Origin: Aliikangiella coralliicola
GTDB lineage: Bacteria; Pseudomonadota; Gammaproteobacteria; Enterobacterales; Kangiellaceae
NCBI RefSeq assembly: GCF_007004725.1
Contig: NZ_ML660171.1
Coordinates: 186,001 to 250,000, forward strand
Length of the DNA stretch: 64,000 bases
Reading direction: 5' to 3'
The position numbers were made by a program, and so were the translations under genes. The notes beneath the pieces are model-generated. The model did not search any database, was not told the origin of the DNA, and saw only the letters and a list, made by a program, of their open reading frames with translations. This document shows, piece by piece, positions 45,975-54,200 of this stretch (its first letter is position 1; every line of letters begins with the position of its first letter).

Positions 45975-46329
45975 GCCATTTGCTTGAATGGCGATAGTTG
46001 TCAAAAAAAAACTCTATAAGAGATATTTCTTGATCAATCCAATTCGTATTTAATTAGATAATCAAGTTCAAATATTGGCGTCATCATTCGGCATGGCGTT
46101 AATATTCAGAACAATTGACCAATTAATATTGAGTTACATCAATTTTTCAAAAAAACACCCTAGAATCATCGACATAGTAGAAAATCTCTACTAGTCTTAA
46201 TTATCAATGCCTTATCTGTTTATGCAGTTTGGAATGAGTTGTAGTTAAGCGGAAATAATAAAGGGCATGATAATCCTGCTTCAGCTTTCAGGATAAAAGA
46301 ATAAAAATCACTGAAGGACACATCTAAAG
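45975..46329. other. Intergenic region before the sigma/CHAT locus
   Basis: 355 bases, AT-rich. It holds a small hairpin just after yafV (GCCATT / AATGGC) and a perfect 7-bp inverted repeat at 46175-46193. The promoter of the whole 46.3-53.2 kb operon must lie here and, if the sigma factor is autoregulated, so must its own recognition sequence. No gene seen. Confidence 0.45.
46175..46193. promoter_or_regulatory. Inverted repeat upstream of the sigma factor gene
   Basis: TAGTAGAAAATCTCTACTA: 7-bp arms with loop AAATC, 137 bases before the sigma start codon. Candidate operator or leader structure; role unknown. Confidence 0.35.
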
Positions 46330-47124
46330 ATGGATACTAGTTTCAAAACAAATGATTTGTCGGAAAACCTAGTTACTCAAATTGCCAATGGGGTAAAAGC
46401 CGCAGAACAAAAGCTCGTCGATCAATATTGGCGCGGGCTCTACTTTATTCTCAATCGCAGAACTAACGATCCCGATCTTTCCGCCGACCTTGCGCAAGAC
46501 ACTTTTATCGTGGTGATAGAAAGTGCAAGAAAGGGCAAAATCGAAAACCCCGATGCTTTGTCTGGGTATATCAGGCAAGTCGGGGTTAATTTAATGATTG
46601 CTCACTACAGAAAAGAAAAACGGAGGGCAACTCAAACTGAGTCTGACATTCAGGTTTACGCACCTGATGATAGTCCGTCGCTTTATCGCTGTATTCACTC
46701 AGAGAAAATGTTGGAAAAGGTGCAGCAGCTAGTGGACGAAATGACGGTCGAAAGGGATCGCCTGTTGCTAAAGTCTTATTATCTGGAAGAAAAAGATAAA
46801 AAAGATATCTGTAGCGAATTAGACCTTACGCCCCAGCATTTTGATCGTGTGTTGTTTCGAGCAAGGACGCGATTAAAACAGTTGATTTTAATGAATATAA
46901 GTACTGGCAGTTCCAATCCTTCATCTCAGGAAATCCTAAGTATTGTGTTTGTCTTTATTGTTGTCTCGTCAGGCACTTATGAAGCACATTATGATAATTC
47001 TAAAAACTTTCAAACTCTGCTGAGAGATATTGGCGGAGCGCAGCACTTAATGGGTAAGAATGTAAACGGATTCACATTTAACTCAGATAGAAGTCAACAT
47101 CGAAAACCGATGTTAGTTGAGTGA
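46330..47124 (+). CDS. ECF-type RNA polymerase sigma factor with C-terminal extension
   Basis: 264 residues. Region sigma2 at about 25-100 (YFILNRRTNDPDLSADLAQDTFI, then GYIRQVGVNLMIAHYRKEKRR) and sigma4 at about 130-194 (DKKDICSELDLTPQHFDRVLFRARTRLKQ). No sigma3, so it is group IV/ECF. Beyond a normal ECF end it has about 70 extra residues with a hydrophobic stretch EILSIVFVFIVVSS (about 200-215), perhaps a membrane hairpin or anchor, then a polar tail. It heads a tight one-strand run: the downstream anti-sigma-like gene overlaps its stop (GTGA). It probably drives this locus in answer to an unknown signal. Confidence 0.86.
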   Translation: MDTSFKTNDLSENLVTQIANGVKAAEQKLVDQYWRGLYFILNRRTNDPDLSADLAQDTFIVVIESARKGKIENPDALSGYIRQVGVNLMIAHYRKEKRRATQTESDIQVYAPDDSPSLYRCIHSEKMLEKVQQLVDEMTVERDRLLLKSYYLEEKDKKDICSELDLTPQHFDRVLFRARTRLKQLILMNISTGSSNPSSQEILSIVFVFIVVSSGTYEAHYDNSKNFQTLLRDIGGAQHLMGKNVNGFTFNSDRSQHRKPMLVE

Positions 47125-47132
47125 GAAAAGAA

Positions 47133-47801
47133 ATGGATAAAACATATATCGACGAAAATGACATAGTAGCTAAATATTTACGCGGGCAATTGACGCCTGA
47201 GGAAACAATCGACTTCGAAACATACTTGATAGATAAGCCCGAGTTGGTTGAGTTGGTGGAGATGGATAGTGTTTTGTATAAAGCGCTACCAGAAGTTAAA
47301 ACTAAAAATAAAAAAAACCACATAGGTCGTGAGACTCGTTGGTTTGGTGTTTTTAGCCCCTTTTCTGGTTTAGCTGCAGTGTTGATTGTTTTTGTTGGGT
47401 TTCAATTATTTTTCTTTGATGTATTCGATTCAAATCGAGTAAGAAATATGGAGATATCTATCGGAGATATAGAATTTCCTGAATCTTCATACGAGTCTAC
47501 TAGAGGAGTAAGTGATTCAGGAATTATTACTTCTATCCCAATCTCTAATGACAAGAAATTTATTGCTCTAGCAGTTGAGACTGGTAGCTTTGAAATATCG
47601 AAATTTGATGTTGTAATTAGAGAGCGAGCGGAAATGAAAATTATTAAGAAGCGTTCTTCTGTGTCTCTGGGAAGAACAGGATATTTTTCAGTAATAATTC
47701 CAACTGTTCTCGTTGAGAATGCTGATTACGTTTTGGAAGTATATGAAGCTAACAGCTCGACGATTTTAGAAAGCTATACTTTTAGGTTTGAACGAGAATA
47801 A
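47133..47801 (+). CDS. Anti-sigma-factor-like membrane protein
   Basis: 222 residues from ATG 47133 (a GTG at 47121, overlapping the sigma stop, would add four). The N-terminal helical segment DIVAKYLRGQLTPEETIDFETYLIDKPEL looks like the sigma-binding domain of membrane anti-sigma factors without the zinc-finger Cys/His. One TM follows (SGLAAVLIVFVGFQLFFF, about 77-95), then about 125 periplasmic residues, strand-rich (SFEISKFDVVIRE, TGYFSVIIPTVLVENADYVLEVYE). Order and topology suit an anti-sigma that holds the sigma factor at the membrane. No homologue is recognised for the periplasmic part. Confidence 0.65.
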   Translation: MDKTYIDENDIVAKYLRGQLTPEETIDFETYLIDKPELVELVEMDSVLYKALPEVKTKNKKNHIGRETRWFGVFSPFSGLAAVLIVFVGFQLFFFDVFDSNRVRNMEISIGDIEFPESSYESTRGVSDSGIITSIPISNDKKFIALAVETGSFEISKFDVVIRERAEMKIIKKRSSVSLGRTGYFSVIIPTVLVENADYVLEVYEANSSTILESYTFRFERE

Positions 47802-47854
47802 TTGTAATCACTACTTAAACTTTGTTGATACCAAGAAAAACAGCAGGGGGTATC

Positions 47855-49459
47855 ATGAATAATCATGGTGACAAAATAAGCGGTAGTTTTTTTTCTATTT
47901 TTGAGCTGCCTGAAACTAGGTATAAGAAAGACATTCTTGAAGAGCTAGGCCAGGCGATGACAAATACAGTTGTACATGGAACTAGCAGATTATTTTCAGG
48001 GTATGCGTATTTCGGACAATTTATTGATCACGATATTACTCGGTTGAAATCCGGTAAAGAGCCTCCAGGTGAACGACCGAAAGAGCTTGATTCGTTAAAG
48101 CAGTTAAGGACTCCCGCATTGGACTTAGAGAGTCTTTATGGTAAAGGCTTTGACGACCCAGATATACCTGTTGATAAAACTAACGGAAAAATGTTTCTAG
48201 GTAAAACTGTTAACAAAGATGGAAGTAGCAGAAAGGACATTTTGAGGGAAGACGACTTGCCAAGAAATCTAAAGACAGGAAAAGCCCTGATAGGAGATGA
48301 TAGAAATGACGAGAATTTAATTATTGCTCAGTTGCATGTTCAATTTTTACGTTTGCACAATCTGTTTGTTGACAAGCTTAAAACTTCTAATAGCTCAATT
48401 CATGACGTTAAAGATAAAAAGCTTAGCACTATTGTTAAAGAGGTCGGTTGTAAAAGCCCTCGCCAACTATATTGTGAAGCACGACGACAGGTAATATTGC
48501 ATTATCAGTATTCTGTTTTATACGATTTTCTTCATAAGATTATTGATCCTCATGTATGGAACTATTTTTTTCAAGAAGATCTTGAACTTATGGGGGAAAA
48601 AAAGAAACGTAAAGACTCTCATATTTCTATGGCTATAGGTAAAAGGTTTTTATTAGATTCATTTTGTTTTGAAGAGCCTAGGATGCCAATTGAATTTTCG
48701 GCTGCTACCTTTAGATTTGGGCACTCAATGATAAGAGGTGAGTATAGGATCAATGATCAGGTATCTCTAACTATTGCGGGACTATTTCGAATGACTGGTA
48801 ATGGCGGCTTTTTAGGTATTCGAACTCTTCCGGAAACACATGTCATAGACTGGAGATACTTTTTTGACTTAGCTGGTAGTGGGAATGATAGAACTAGGTT
48901 TAGAGAAAATTTTGCGCGGCGTATTGATACGGATGTTCAACTTCTGCTTGGACCAATTAATAATTCTAGCAACAACGTCGCCGTACGGAATCTATTGAGA
49001 GGAAATGAACTCAAACTGCCAAATGGCAGGGCTGTTGCAAACCACATTCTCTCAAAGTTGAGAAAAAAGCAAGGTGAGGAAGAGCAACGTTTATACGAAT
49101 ACATAAATGATAGTCTTTCAAAAATTGATTTTGAGCCGAGTTTACCTGAATTAAAAGAGTGCGCGCCGGAGAAACGCCGACGGCTATATAAATGTCTTAA
49201 GGAAATAGGTAACAAGCCTCCTCTATGGTACTTTGTACTCTGTGAGGCTGCCTCGATTCATAAAGGTGAGCGTTTGGGACCATTTGCTAGTTTAATCATC
49301 GCGGAAACTTTTTGTACTTTAATCAATCAAAGCGAACCATCAATTTATCACAGTGATTGGTACTTGTTCGATGTTATTGGTAAGCCCAGAAATGTAAAGC
49401 GAAATACTACTAATGCGATAACTGAGTTACTTAAATATGCTAAGTCATACAATGGTTAG
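47855..49459 (+). CDS. Animal-type haem peroxidase family protein
   Basis: 534 residues of the peroxidase-cyclooxygenase (animal haem peroxidase) superfamily. ATG 47855 is chosen for AGGGGG just upstream; TTG 47822 is unlikely. Key residues are in order: YFGQFIDHDITR with Asp58 (haem link), distal His59 and Ca-ligand Asp60; GDDRNDENLIIAQLHVQFLRLHN with the catalytic Arg and, three residues on, the haem-linking Glu; FRFGHSMIRGEYRI with the proximal His. It should therefore bind haem and use H2O2, perhaps to make hypohalous acids or oxidise an organic substrate. No signal peptide is visible, unusual for the superfamily. The gene is rich in AGA/AGG arginine codons, unlike most neighbours. Confidence 0.87.
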   Translation: MNNHGDKISGSFFSIFELPETRYKKDILEELGQAMTNTVVHGTSRLFSGYAYFGQFIDHDITRLKSGKEPPGERPKELDSLKQLRTPALDLESLYGKGFDDPDIPVDKTNGKMFLGKTVNKDGSSRKDILREDDLPRNLKTGKALIGDDRNDENLIIAQLHVQFLRLHNLFVDKLKTSNSSIHDVKDKKLSTIVKEVGCKSPRQLYCEARRQVILHYQYSVLYDFLHKIIDPHVWNYFFQEDLELMGEKKKRKDSHISMAIGKRFLLDSFCFEEPRMPIEFSAATFRFGHSMIRGEYRINDQVSLTIAGLFRMTGNGGFLGIRTLPETHVIDWRYFFDLAGSGNDRTRFRENFARRIDTDVQLLLGPINNSSNNVAVRNLLRGNELKLPNGRAVANHILSKLRKKQGEEEQRLYEYINDSLSKIDFEPSLPELKECAPEKRRRLYKCLKEIGNKPPLWYFVLCEAASIHKGERLGPFASLIIAETFCTLINQSEPSIYHSDWYLFDVIGKPRNVKRNTTNAITELLKYAKSYNG

Positions 49460-49504
49460 TTTAATATGAAAAACTATTGATGGCTTTGATAAGGAGACGA
49501 TGAA

Positions 49505-49912
49505 ATGTCAGATCAGAAAGTTTTGGACACTTTTTTAGGTTGCTGGCAAGTGTTTGATGTAAAAAATCCAGATCACCCTGTTAGAAAAGAGTGGTATCCA
49601 AACCCAGATGTAATGTTCGAAGTAAATCAAATTGAGGATAAACTCGCAGTTAAAATTAGTGTGCTGCCAACTGGGGGAACCTATGATGGCGAAAGGTATC
49701 TAGAAGAAGTCGAGTTTATTTTGGAAGGCAATGAAATAATTGCTCCAAGGAAAGAGGTTGGTAATGAACTAGAGTTTCAAGAAAAGGCTAGTATGGATGA
49801 TGAAGGTTATATGGTTCACTGGTTAGATTGGTTCTCAAATATTAATGGAGAGATAACTAAAATTTCTACCGGGTCATACAAATGTAAACAGATCAGCTGT
49901 AATGATAAATAG
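49505..49912 (+). CDS. Uncharacterised 135-residue protein of the CHAT locus
   Basis: 135 residues, no signal peptide or TM, acidic, and rich in aromatic residues and strands (GCWQVFDVKNPD, VMFEVNQIEDKLAVKISVLP, GYMVHWLDWFSN). A lipocalin-like small beta-barrel would fit (a GxW near residue 12-14 is lipocalin-like), but this is a guess. The start ATG 49505 has AAGGAG 8 bases upstream. It ends TAG over the GTG start of the CHAT protease (TAGTG), i.e. fully coupled to it. Its position suggests a partner, substrate or inhibitor of the protease or the peroxidase. No family recognised. Confidence 0.72.
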   Translation: MSDQKVLDTFLGCWQVFDVKNPDHPVRKEWYPNPDVMFEVNQIEDKLAVKISVLPTGGTYDGERYLEEVEFILEGNEIIAPRKEVGNELEFQEKASMDDEGYMVHWLDWFSNINGEITKISTGSYKCKQISCNDK

Positions 49913-52900
49913 TGGGGTACTCCCTCGCCTTGAAAAAGATTAGCTTTTCGTTATTATTACTTTTTTGCTTTAGCGTCTTTGCTGTAAGTGGAGAGGCTTG
50001 CCCTCATGCTCCTAGGGGTAAGCCACTTCGCGAGGTAAAACTAGAGACGCCTAATGAATCTAACTTATTGGTTTCAATTATACCGCGAAATACTAAATTA
50101 GTTACTCTGCTTATACATAGCAAAGGGAAAAACTGGTATCGGAATCCATTAGGAAATAACGTCAAACAAGTTATTTTTATCGATAAAAATAAAATTCAAT
50201 CTGAAGCGACCTTGTGCATCTATTCTCAATACAGTAACTCGGGTAAAAGCATTGAAGGCATTTCTTTTGAGAAAATTAAAGAAATTAGAGGAAGTGTACG
50301 AGAGTCATTACTTCTTTTAAATGAGGCTAGTTCGTTATGGCATAAAAATGACAAACATTCAAAGTTGAACTCCATTAGTGCCTATGCAACGCTGTTCGAA
50401 AACAACACAAGAGAATTTGACTTGTCACTGCTAGCTTTTCTTAACCTTTTGGAAGCTAATTTCAATCTGTACAATTATGATGAAGTATTTCGCCTCTATA
50501 AAGTATTACCCACGAGGCTGAAGCTCAATGAATATTTTTATTATCATGTTTTACGGATAAAAGCAAAAGCGCTTGTTAGACAACATAAATTACATGAAGC
50601 ACTTCCTGTCGCAGAAAACGCGTTATTAACACTTGAGCTGTATGTAAAAAAACATAAATATTCTTTCCGTGCTGACGAAGCCGAAATTCGAAACTTAATT
50701 GGAGAAATACTTCTTTCACAATCGAGAGGCTTAGTTGGAAATACTGCTTATAAGAAAATGCATCATGGAAAACTTTTTTTAGATAAAGCTTATATGTTTG
50801 CTATAGGAAACAGTCAGTTGTTAGCACACATACATAATAATAAAGGACTTTATCATATTTTAAAAAGTCGAATTGTTACAAGGGAAGTTAGACTTGAAGA
50901 GTTGTTGATTTCGATTGGCGAGCACGAAAGAGCAAAAGAGTACGCTGTATCTGCAAACGATAACTTTTCTTTACCTCTAATTGAAAACAATCTAGGGAGT
51001 TTATATTTAAAAACTAGGCAATTAGGCAAGTCCTTGAGAAGCTATCAGAGTGCGTTAAGCCGAATCGATAATGAAAAAGAATCTGAATTATTAGCATTGT
51101 TATATAAAAACTTGGGTAAGGTTTACCAAAGCTTAGGCGATTACTCTAAATCAGAAGCTTTTTTATCAAAGGCAGTTTCATTATCAGAAAAAGCGTCCAC
51201 TATTGAGGTTGCAAATATCAAGTGTATTCAAGGAACAACTTTAAGGCTTATGGGAGAGGTTTTGAAGGCTCGGCGACTACATGAGTCTTGTTTGGAACTA
51301 TTGAAAGTCGAGTCGGAAGAAAGTGTTGAGAATGATATTGTTAATGCAAGGCTTCAGCTGGCAGAAGACCACTTAATAAATGGTAATGGCTCAGAGTCTA
51401 AGGCACAAGTTATGTTAGCTATGAATGAGCTAAACATGATTACTAGTTTCGATTTGAAAGCTCAACTTTTAATTCAGTTTTCTCGAATGTTAGATGCGGA
51501 TGGAAAACAAAGTCAAGCAATAAATGCCATACACGAAGCTATCGAGAGCTCGAAGAAGGCACAATTACCAGCTTCCTACATTGACAGTTTAGAATTCGCT
51601 ATTAACTATTTTAAATCAATTAATAAGTTTCAAGAACTGAATAACTATGGAGAGCTAGCGTTAAAGGAAATAGAGTACTTACATGAACAGTTAGATTCAG
51701 AGAGATTAGGGCCTGCTTGGAGTAATAAAACTAATGCAATTTATATGACGCTTGCAGATGTAAGATTAAGTCAATACAGAGATAATGAAAGTGAAGAGGG
51801 ATTAGCTTTAATATTTAACTTAATTGAAAGATCAAAAGCAATTAGCCTTCGATTAAGTATAGCTTCTGATAAGGCAAACTCTAGCTTAAAAGAAATGAAT
51901 GATAAAGCTGACTATATAAGTGAGATCGCAAAGGAAGAAGCTGTAAGCAAGACTAAAGAGCAGCGTAAAAAATTAATGGTTGAACGTTTTCATGAACAGG
52001 AAATAAATACTTATGGGAGAATGAGTGAAAGAACGAAGAGTAAGTTGCCACCTCTGATTGAGTTGGTTAAAGCTAGAGAGAAGCTTTCCGAAAAACAAAT
52101 GGTTATCTACTATTTGCTACTATCTGAAAATATTATTGCTTTTACTTTAACTCGTAATGATGCAAATGTGCAGTTGATAGGACACGCTGACGAAATTTTC
52201 GAAACTCATTCTTCCACTAGAGATATATTGACAAGTAAAAACTTGATAAAAACTTATCAGCATTTAGATAAAATTTCGTCCAAACTGATTAAGCCTATAA
52301 ATATTGGGAAACATATATCTGAGTTATTATTTGTTCCCCATCTATCTTTGCACTCGATTCCTTTTTCAGCATTGTCAAATTCAAAAGTTGCAGGGAAATA
52401 CGAACCATTAATAGAAAATTATACTGTAAAAGTCATTCCTTCGCTAAATACATACCTGATGAAAAAAAATAAAATAGATTACGAGTTTTCAAAATACTTA
52501 GCAGTCATTGCAAATCCAGTCTTCAGTAAGAGTAATAAATTAGCTAAAGACGAGAGCAATGATAAATCAGAAACTTTTCGAAGTTGGTCGCGAGAACTAA
52601 AGCCTTTGCCTTATACTCATATCGAATCGGAGAAGCTAAAAGAGCTTTTAAATGATAATGCTATTGTCTTCGGTCAAGAAAAAGCCACTAGGCAAAATTT
52701 ATATAGTGATGTAGCCCGACGAGCGAAGATTTTGCATATTTCTACACACGGTTATTTTAGAGAGAGCAACTCGGATAATGTTGGATTAGCACTTTCTATC
52801 GTTGACGAATTTGGGAATTCTATTCCGGGATTTGTGACTGTCACTGATTTGTTTAATAATGAGTTCCTTAACGAACTTGTCGTCATTAATGGTTGTGATA

Positions 52901-53196
52901 CTGCAATGGGGGAACCTCAAGCGGGCGAAGGAATTACCGGGTTAACAAGAGGATTTCTTGCACAAGGGGCTAAACATGTGATCTCTACTTTGTGGCCAGT
53001 TACGGATAAAGCTTCCGCTAAGTTTATGGAGTATTTTTATGGTCATTTGATTAAGGAAGGGGATATTTCAAAAGCTCTTCGATTAGCGCAAAGCCAGTTA
53101 AGAAAGAACAGAAAATATAGAGATCCTTTTTACTGGGCGCCGTACATCCTGACCACAGTAAGTCCCGATGAAAACATAATCTTAAGGCGTAAATAA
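49912..53196 (+). CDS. Exported TPR-CHAT protease-like protein
   Basis: 1094 residues with a Sec signal peptide (SFSLLLLFCFSVFAVSGEAC), a small strand-rich N-domain (about 30-115), tandem TPR-like helices (about 125-640, e.g. LYKNLGKVYQSLGDYSKSEAFLSKAV), a charged coiled segment, and a C-terminal CHAT domain (about 705-1090). The caspase-like dyad is intact: His946 in HISTHGYF and Cys995 in INGCDTAMGE, with GITGLTRGFLAQGAKHVIST and DPFYWAPYIL as in CHAT proteins. CHAT peptidases usually act on a neighbouring protein after activation of the TPR sensor (as in Craspase TPR-CHAT). Here the protein appears periplasmic. GTG start overlaps the previous stop. Confidence 0.88.
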   Translation: MGYSLALKKISFSLLLLFCFSVFAVSGEACPHAPRGKPLREVKLETPNESNLLVSIIPRNTKLVTLLIHSKGKNWYRNPLGNNVKQVIFIDKNKIQSEATLCIYSQYSNSGKSIEGISFEKIKEIRGSVRESLLLLNEASSLWHKNDKHSKLNSISAYATLFENNTREFDLSLLAFLNLLEANFNLYNYDEVFRLYKVLPTRLKLNEYFYYHVLRIKAKALVRQHKLHEALPVAENALLTLELYVKKHKYSFRADEAEIRNLIGEILLSQSRGLVGNTAYKKMHHGKLFLDKAYMFAIGNSQLLAHIHNNKGLYHILKSRIVTREVRLEELLISIGEHERAKEYAVSANDNFSLPLIENNLGSLYLKTRQLGKSLRSYQSALSRIDNEKESELLALLYKNLGKVYQSLGDYSKSEAFLSKAVSLSEKASTIEVANIKCIQGTTLRLMGEVLKARRLHESCLELLKVESEESVENDIVNARLQLAEDHLINGNGSESKAQVMLAMNELNMITSFDLKAQLLIQFSRMLDADGKQSQAINAIHEAIESSKKAQLPASYIDSLEFAINYFKSINKFQELNNYGELALKEIEYLHEQLDSERLGPAWSNKTNAIYMTLADVRLSQYRDNESEEGLALIFNLIERSKAISLRLSIASDKANSSLKEMNDKADYISEIAKEEAVSKTKEQRKKLMVERFHEQEINTYGRMSERTKSKLPPLIELVKAREKLSEKQMVIYYLLLSENIIAFTLTRNDANVQLIGHADEIFETHSSTRDILTSKNLIKTYQHLDKISSKLIKPINIGKHISELLFVPHLSLHSIPFSALSNSKVAGKYEPLIENYTVKVIPSLNTYLMKKNKIDYEFSKYLAVIANPVFSKSNKLAKDESNDKSETFRSWSRELKPLPYTHIESEKLKELLNDNAIVFGQEKATRQNLYSDVARRAKILHISTHGYFRESNSDNVGLALSIVDEFGNSIPGFVTVTDLFNNEFLNELVVINGCDTAMGEPQAGEGITGLTRGFLAQGAKHVISTLWPVTDKASAKFMEYFYGHLIKEGDISKALRLAQSQLRKNRKYRDPFYWAPYILTTVSPDENIILRRK

Positions 53197-53231
53197 TAAA
53201 TAGAGTTTAAACAATAGACCGCTAATTTCCA

Positions 53232-53253
53232 TTGACCAATCGGTCGACCAATC
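53232..53253. promoter_or_regulatory. TetR operator-like site upstream of its gene
   Basis: TTGACCAATCGGTCGACCAA, an imperfect dyad sharing 16 of 22 positions with the perfect palindrome at 53928-53945 (extended by 4 bases). It lies 39 bases before ATG 53292 and overlaps a TTG that would otherwise be an alternative start, arguing against that start. Suggests autoregulation. Confidence 0.55.
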
Positions 53254-53291
53254 CTACAATTAAAAAACTAAACTCTTACTCCCCAAAATCT

Positions 53292-53882
53292 ATGACCCAA
53301 ACCCGCCAACAAGCCGCTGAACAAACCCGTCTGAAAATCATCCAGGCAGCATTTGAAATCGTCGGCGAATCAGGCTATGAAGACCTTACGACCAACTCGC
53401 TAATTGCCAAGGCCGGTATCGCCAAGGGCACACTCTATCACCATTTCAATAATCTGGACGAAGTCGTTTATGCCATGATCAAATCTCTGGTTGAGCAGTC
53501 GTTAGATGGAGTTCCGGTAGAGAAATATGACAGTTTAGCTGAATATTTAGAGGCGATGGGAGAGTACCTGATGAGTGATTGTATCAACGATCCCAAGGTC
53601 TTAAACACGATTTACGGTTTTATTCCAAAAGGAATGAAAGACCCCAAATTCAAGAAATTGGCCGTTGAACTGTTAGAAGGGGCATGTGATCGCATTACAC
53701 CCGCTTTTCAGCGGTTTTATGGTGGAAAATTAACCAATGAAAAGATTGATCATGCCATAAGAATGGTCGATATGTTTGTCAGCGGTTTTTGTATTCACTA
53801 TGTCATTTTTGAGGATAAAAATAAGTATCAAAAATTGTGGTCTGAATTTAGCGAAATGCTCGTTCGGTTTCTTGAAAAATAG
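53292..53882 (+). CDS. TetR family repressor of the adjacent RND operon
   Basis: 196 residues from ATG 53292 (TTG 53232 would add 20 residues but overlaps an operator-like site). The N-terminal HTH (TRLKIIQAAFEIVGESGYEDLTTNSLIAKAG-type helix, then IAKGTLYHHFNNLDEVV) is typical. The C-terminal 130 residues form a ligand-binding helical domain (GAYxMSD... FVSGFCIHYVIF). It lies 318 bases upstream of the adaptor gene in the same direction, with a perfect palindrome in between, so it likely represses the RND genes and itself until an inducer binds. Ligand unknown. Confidence 0.88.
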   Translation: MTQTRQQAAEQTRLKIIQAAFEIVGESGYEDLTTNSLIAKAGIAKGTLYHHFNNLDEVVYAMIKSLVEQSLDGVPVEKYDSLAEYLEAMGEYLMSDCINDPKVLNTIYGFIPKGMKDPKFKKLAVELLEGACDRITPAFQRFYGGKLTNEKIDHAIRMVDMFVSGFCIHYVIFEDKNKYQKLWSEFSEMLVRFLEK

Positions 53883-53927
53883 ATAAAAATTCAATATAAA
53901 TGATAATTATTTCCATTTGAGTTTTGT

Positions 53928-53945
53928 TGACCGACCGGTCGGTCA
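53928..53945. promoter_or_regulatory. Perfect 18-bp TetR-type operator
   Basis: TGACCGACCGGTCGGTCA is its own reverse complement, a form typical of TetR family operators (half-site GACCGACC). It lies between the TetR gene and the adaptor gene it probably controls, 256 bases before the adaptor start. Confidence 0.82.
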
Positions 53946-53998
53946 GTGATAATATCCACTCTCGAAATGGTTCACCCCGGTTCGAAAAGACGAACAGA

Positions 53999-54063
53999 AA
54001 TGAGAAAAACGCTTTTTCATTTGCAACATGGCAAAAATCTGTTTCGCCACTCTTTTTCTCATT
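53999..54063 (+). promoter_or_regulatory. Alternative-pairing leader before the adaptor gene
   Basis: Arm AATGAGAAAAA (53999-54009) is perfectly complementary to TTTTTCTCATT (54053-54063), and its 3' half also to the near TTTTTC (54013-54018) with a 3-base loop. The two pairings exclude each other. Attenuation-like control is an inference from base pairing alone. Confidence 0.35.
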
Positions 54064-54200
54064 CGCTTTTTCGACAACCTGACAATAACTCTATTTTTAC
54101 GCGGTAAAAGGAGTGAAAAGAAGTCACTTACAGCGAGAAAATAGAATTAACTAAAGCGATTTCAAACCAGTTTGAAAATATAAAACTCAAAAATAGCACT

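Larger units (their letters stand above)
53883..54200. other. Operator and leader region of RND operon 2
   Basis: 318 bases with an 18-bp operator palindrome (53928-53945), a small GTTCG-AAAAGA-CGAAC hairpin (53980-53995), and 11-bp inverted repeats 53999-54009 / 54053-54063 whose left arm can also pair locally with 54013-54018. No gene in it. Confidence 0.55.

Noticed and set aside
45975-45992. Hairpin GCCATT/AATGGC after yafV as terminator
   Set aside because: Only 6 bp, no T tract follows; too weak to list as a terminator.
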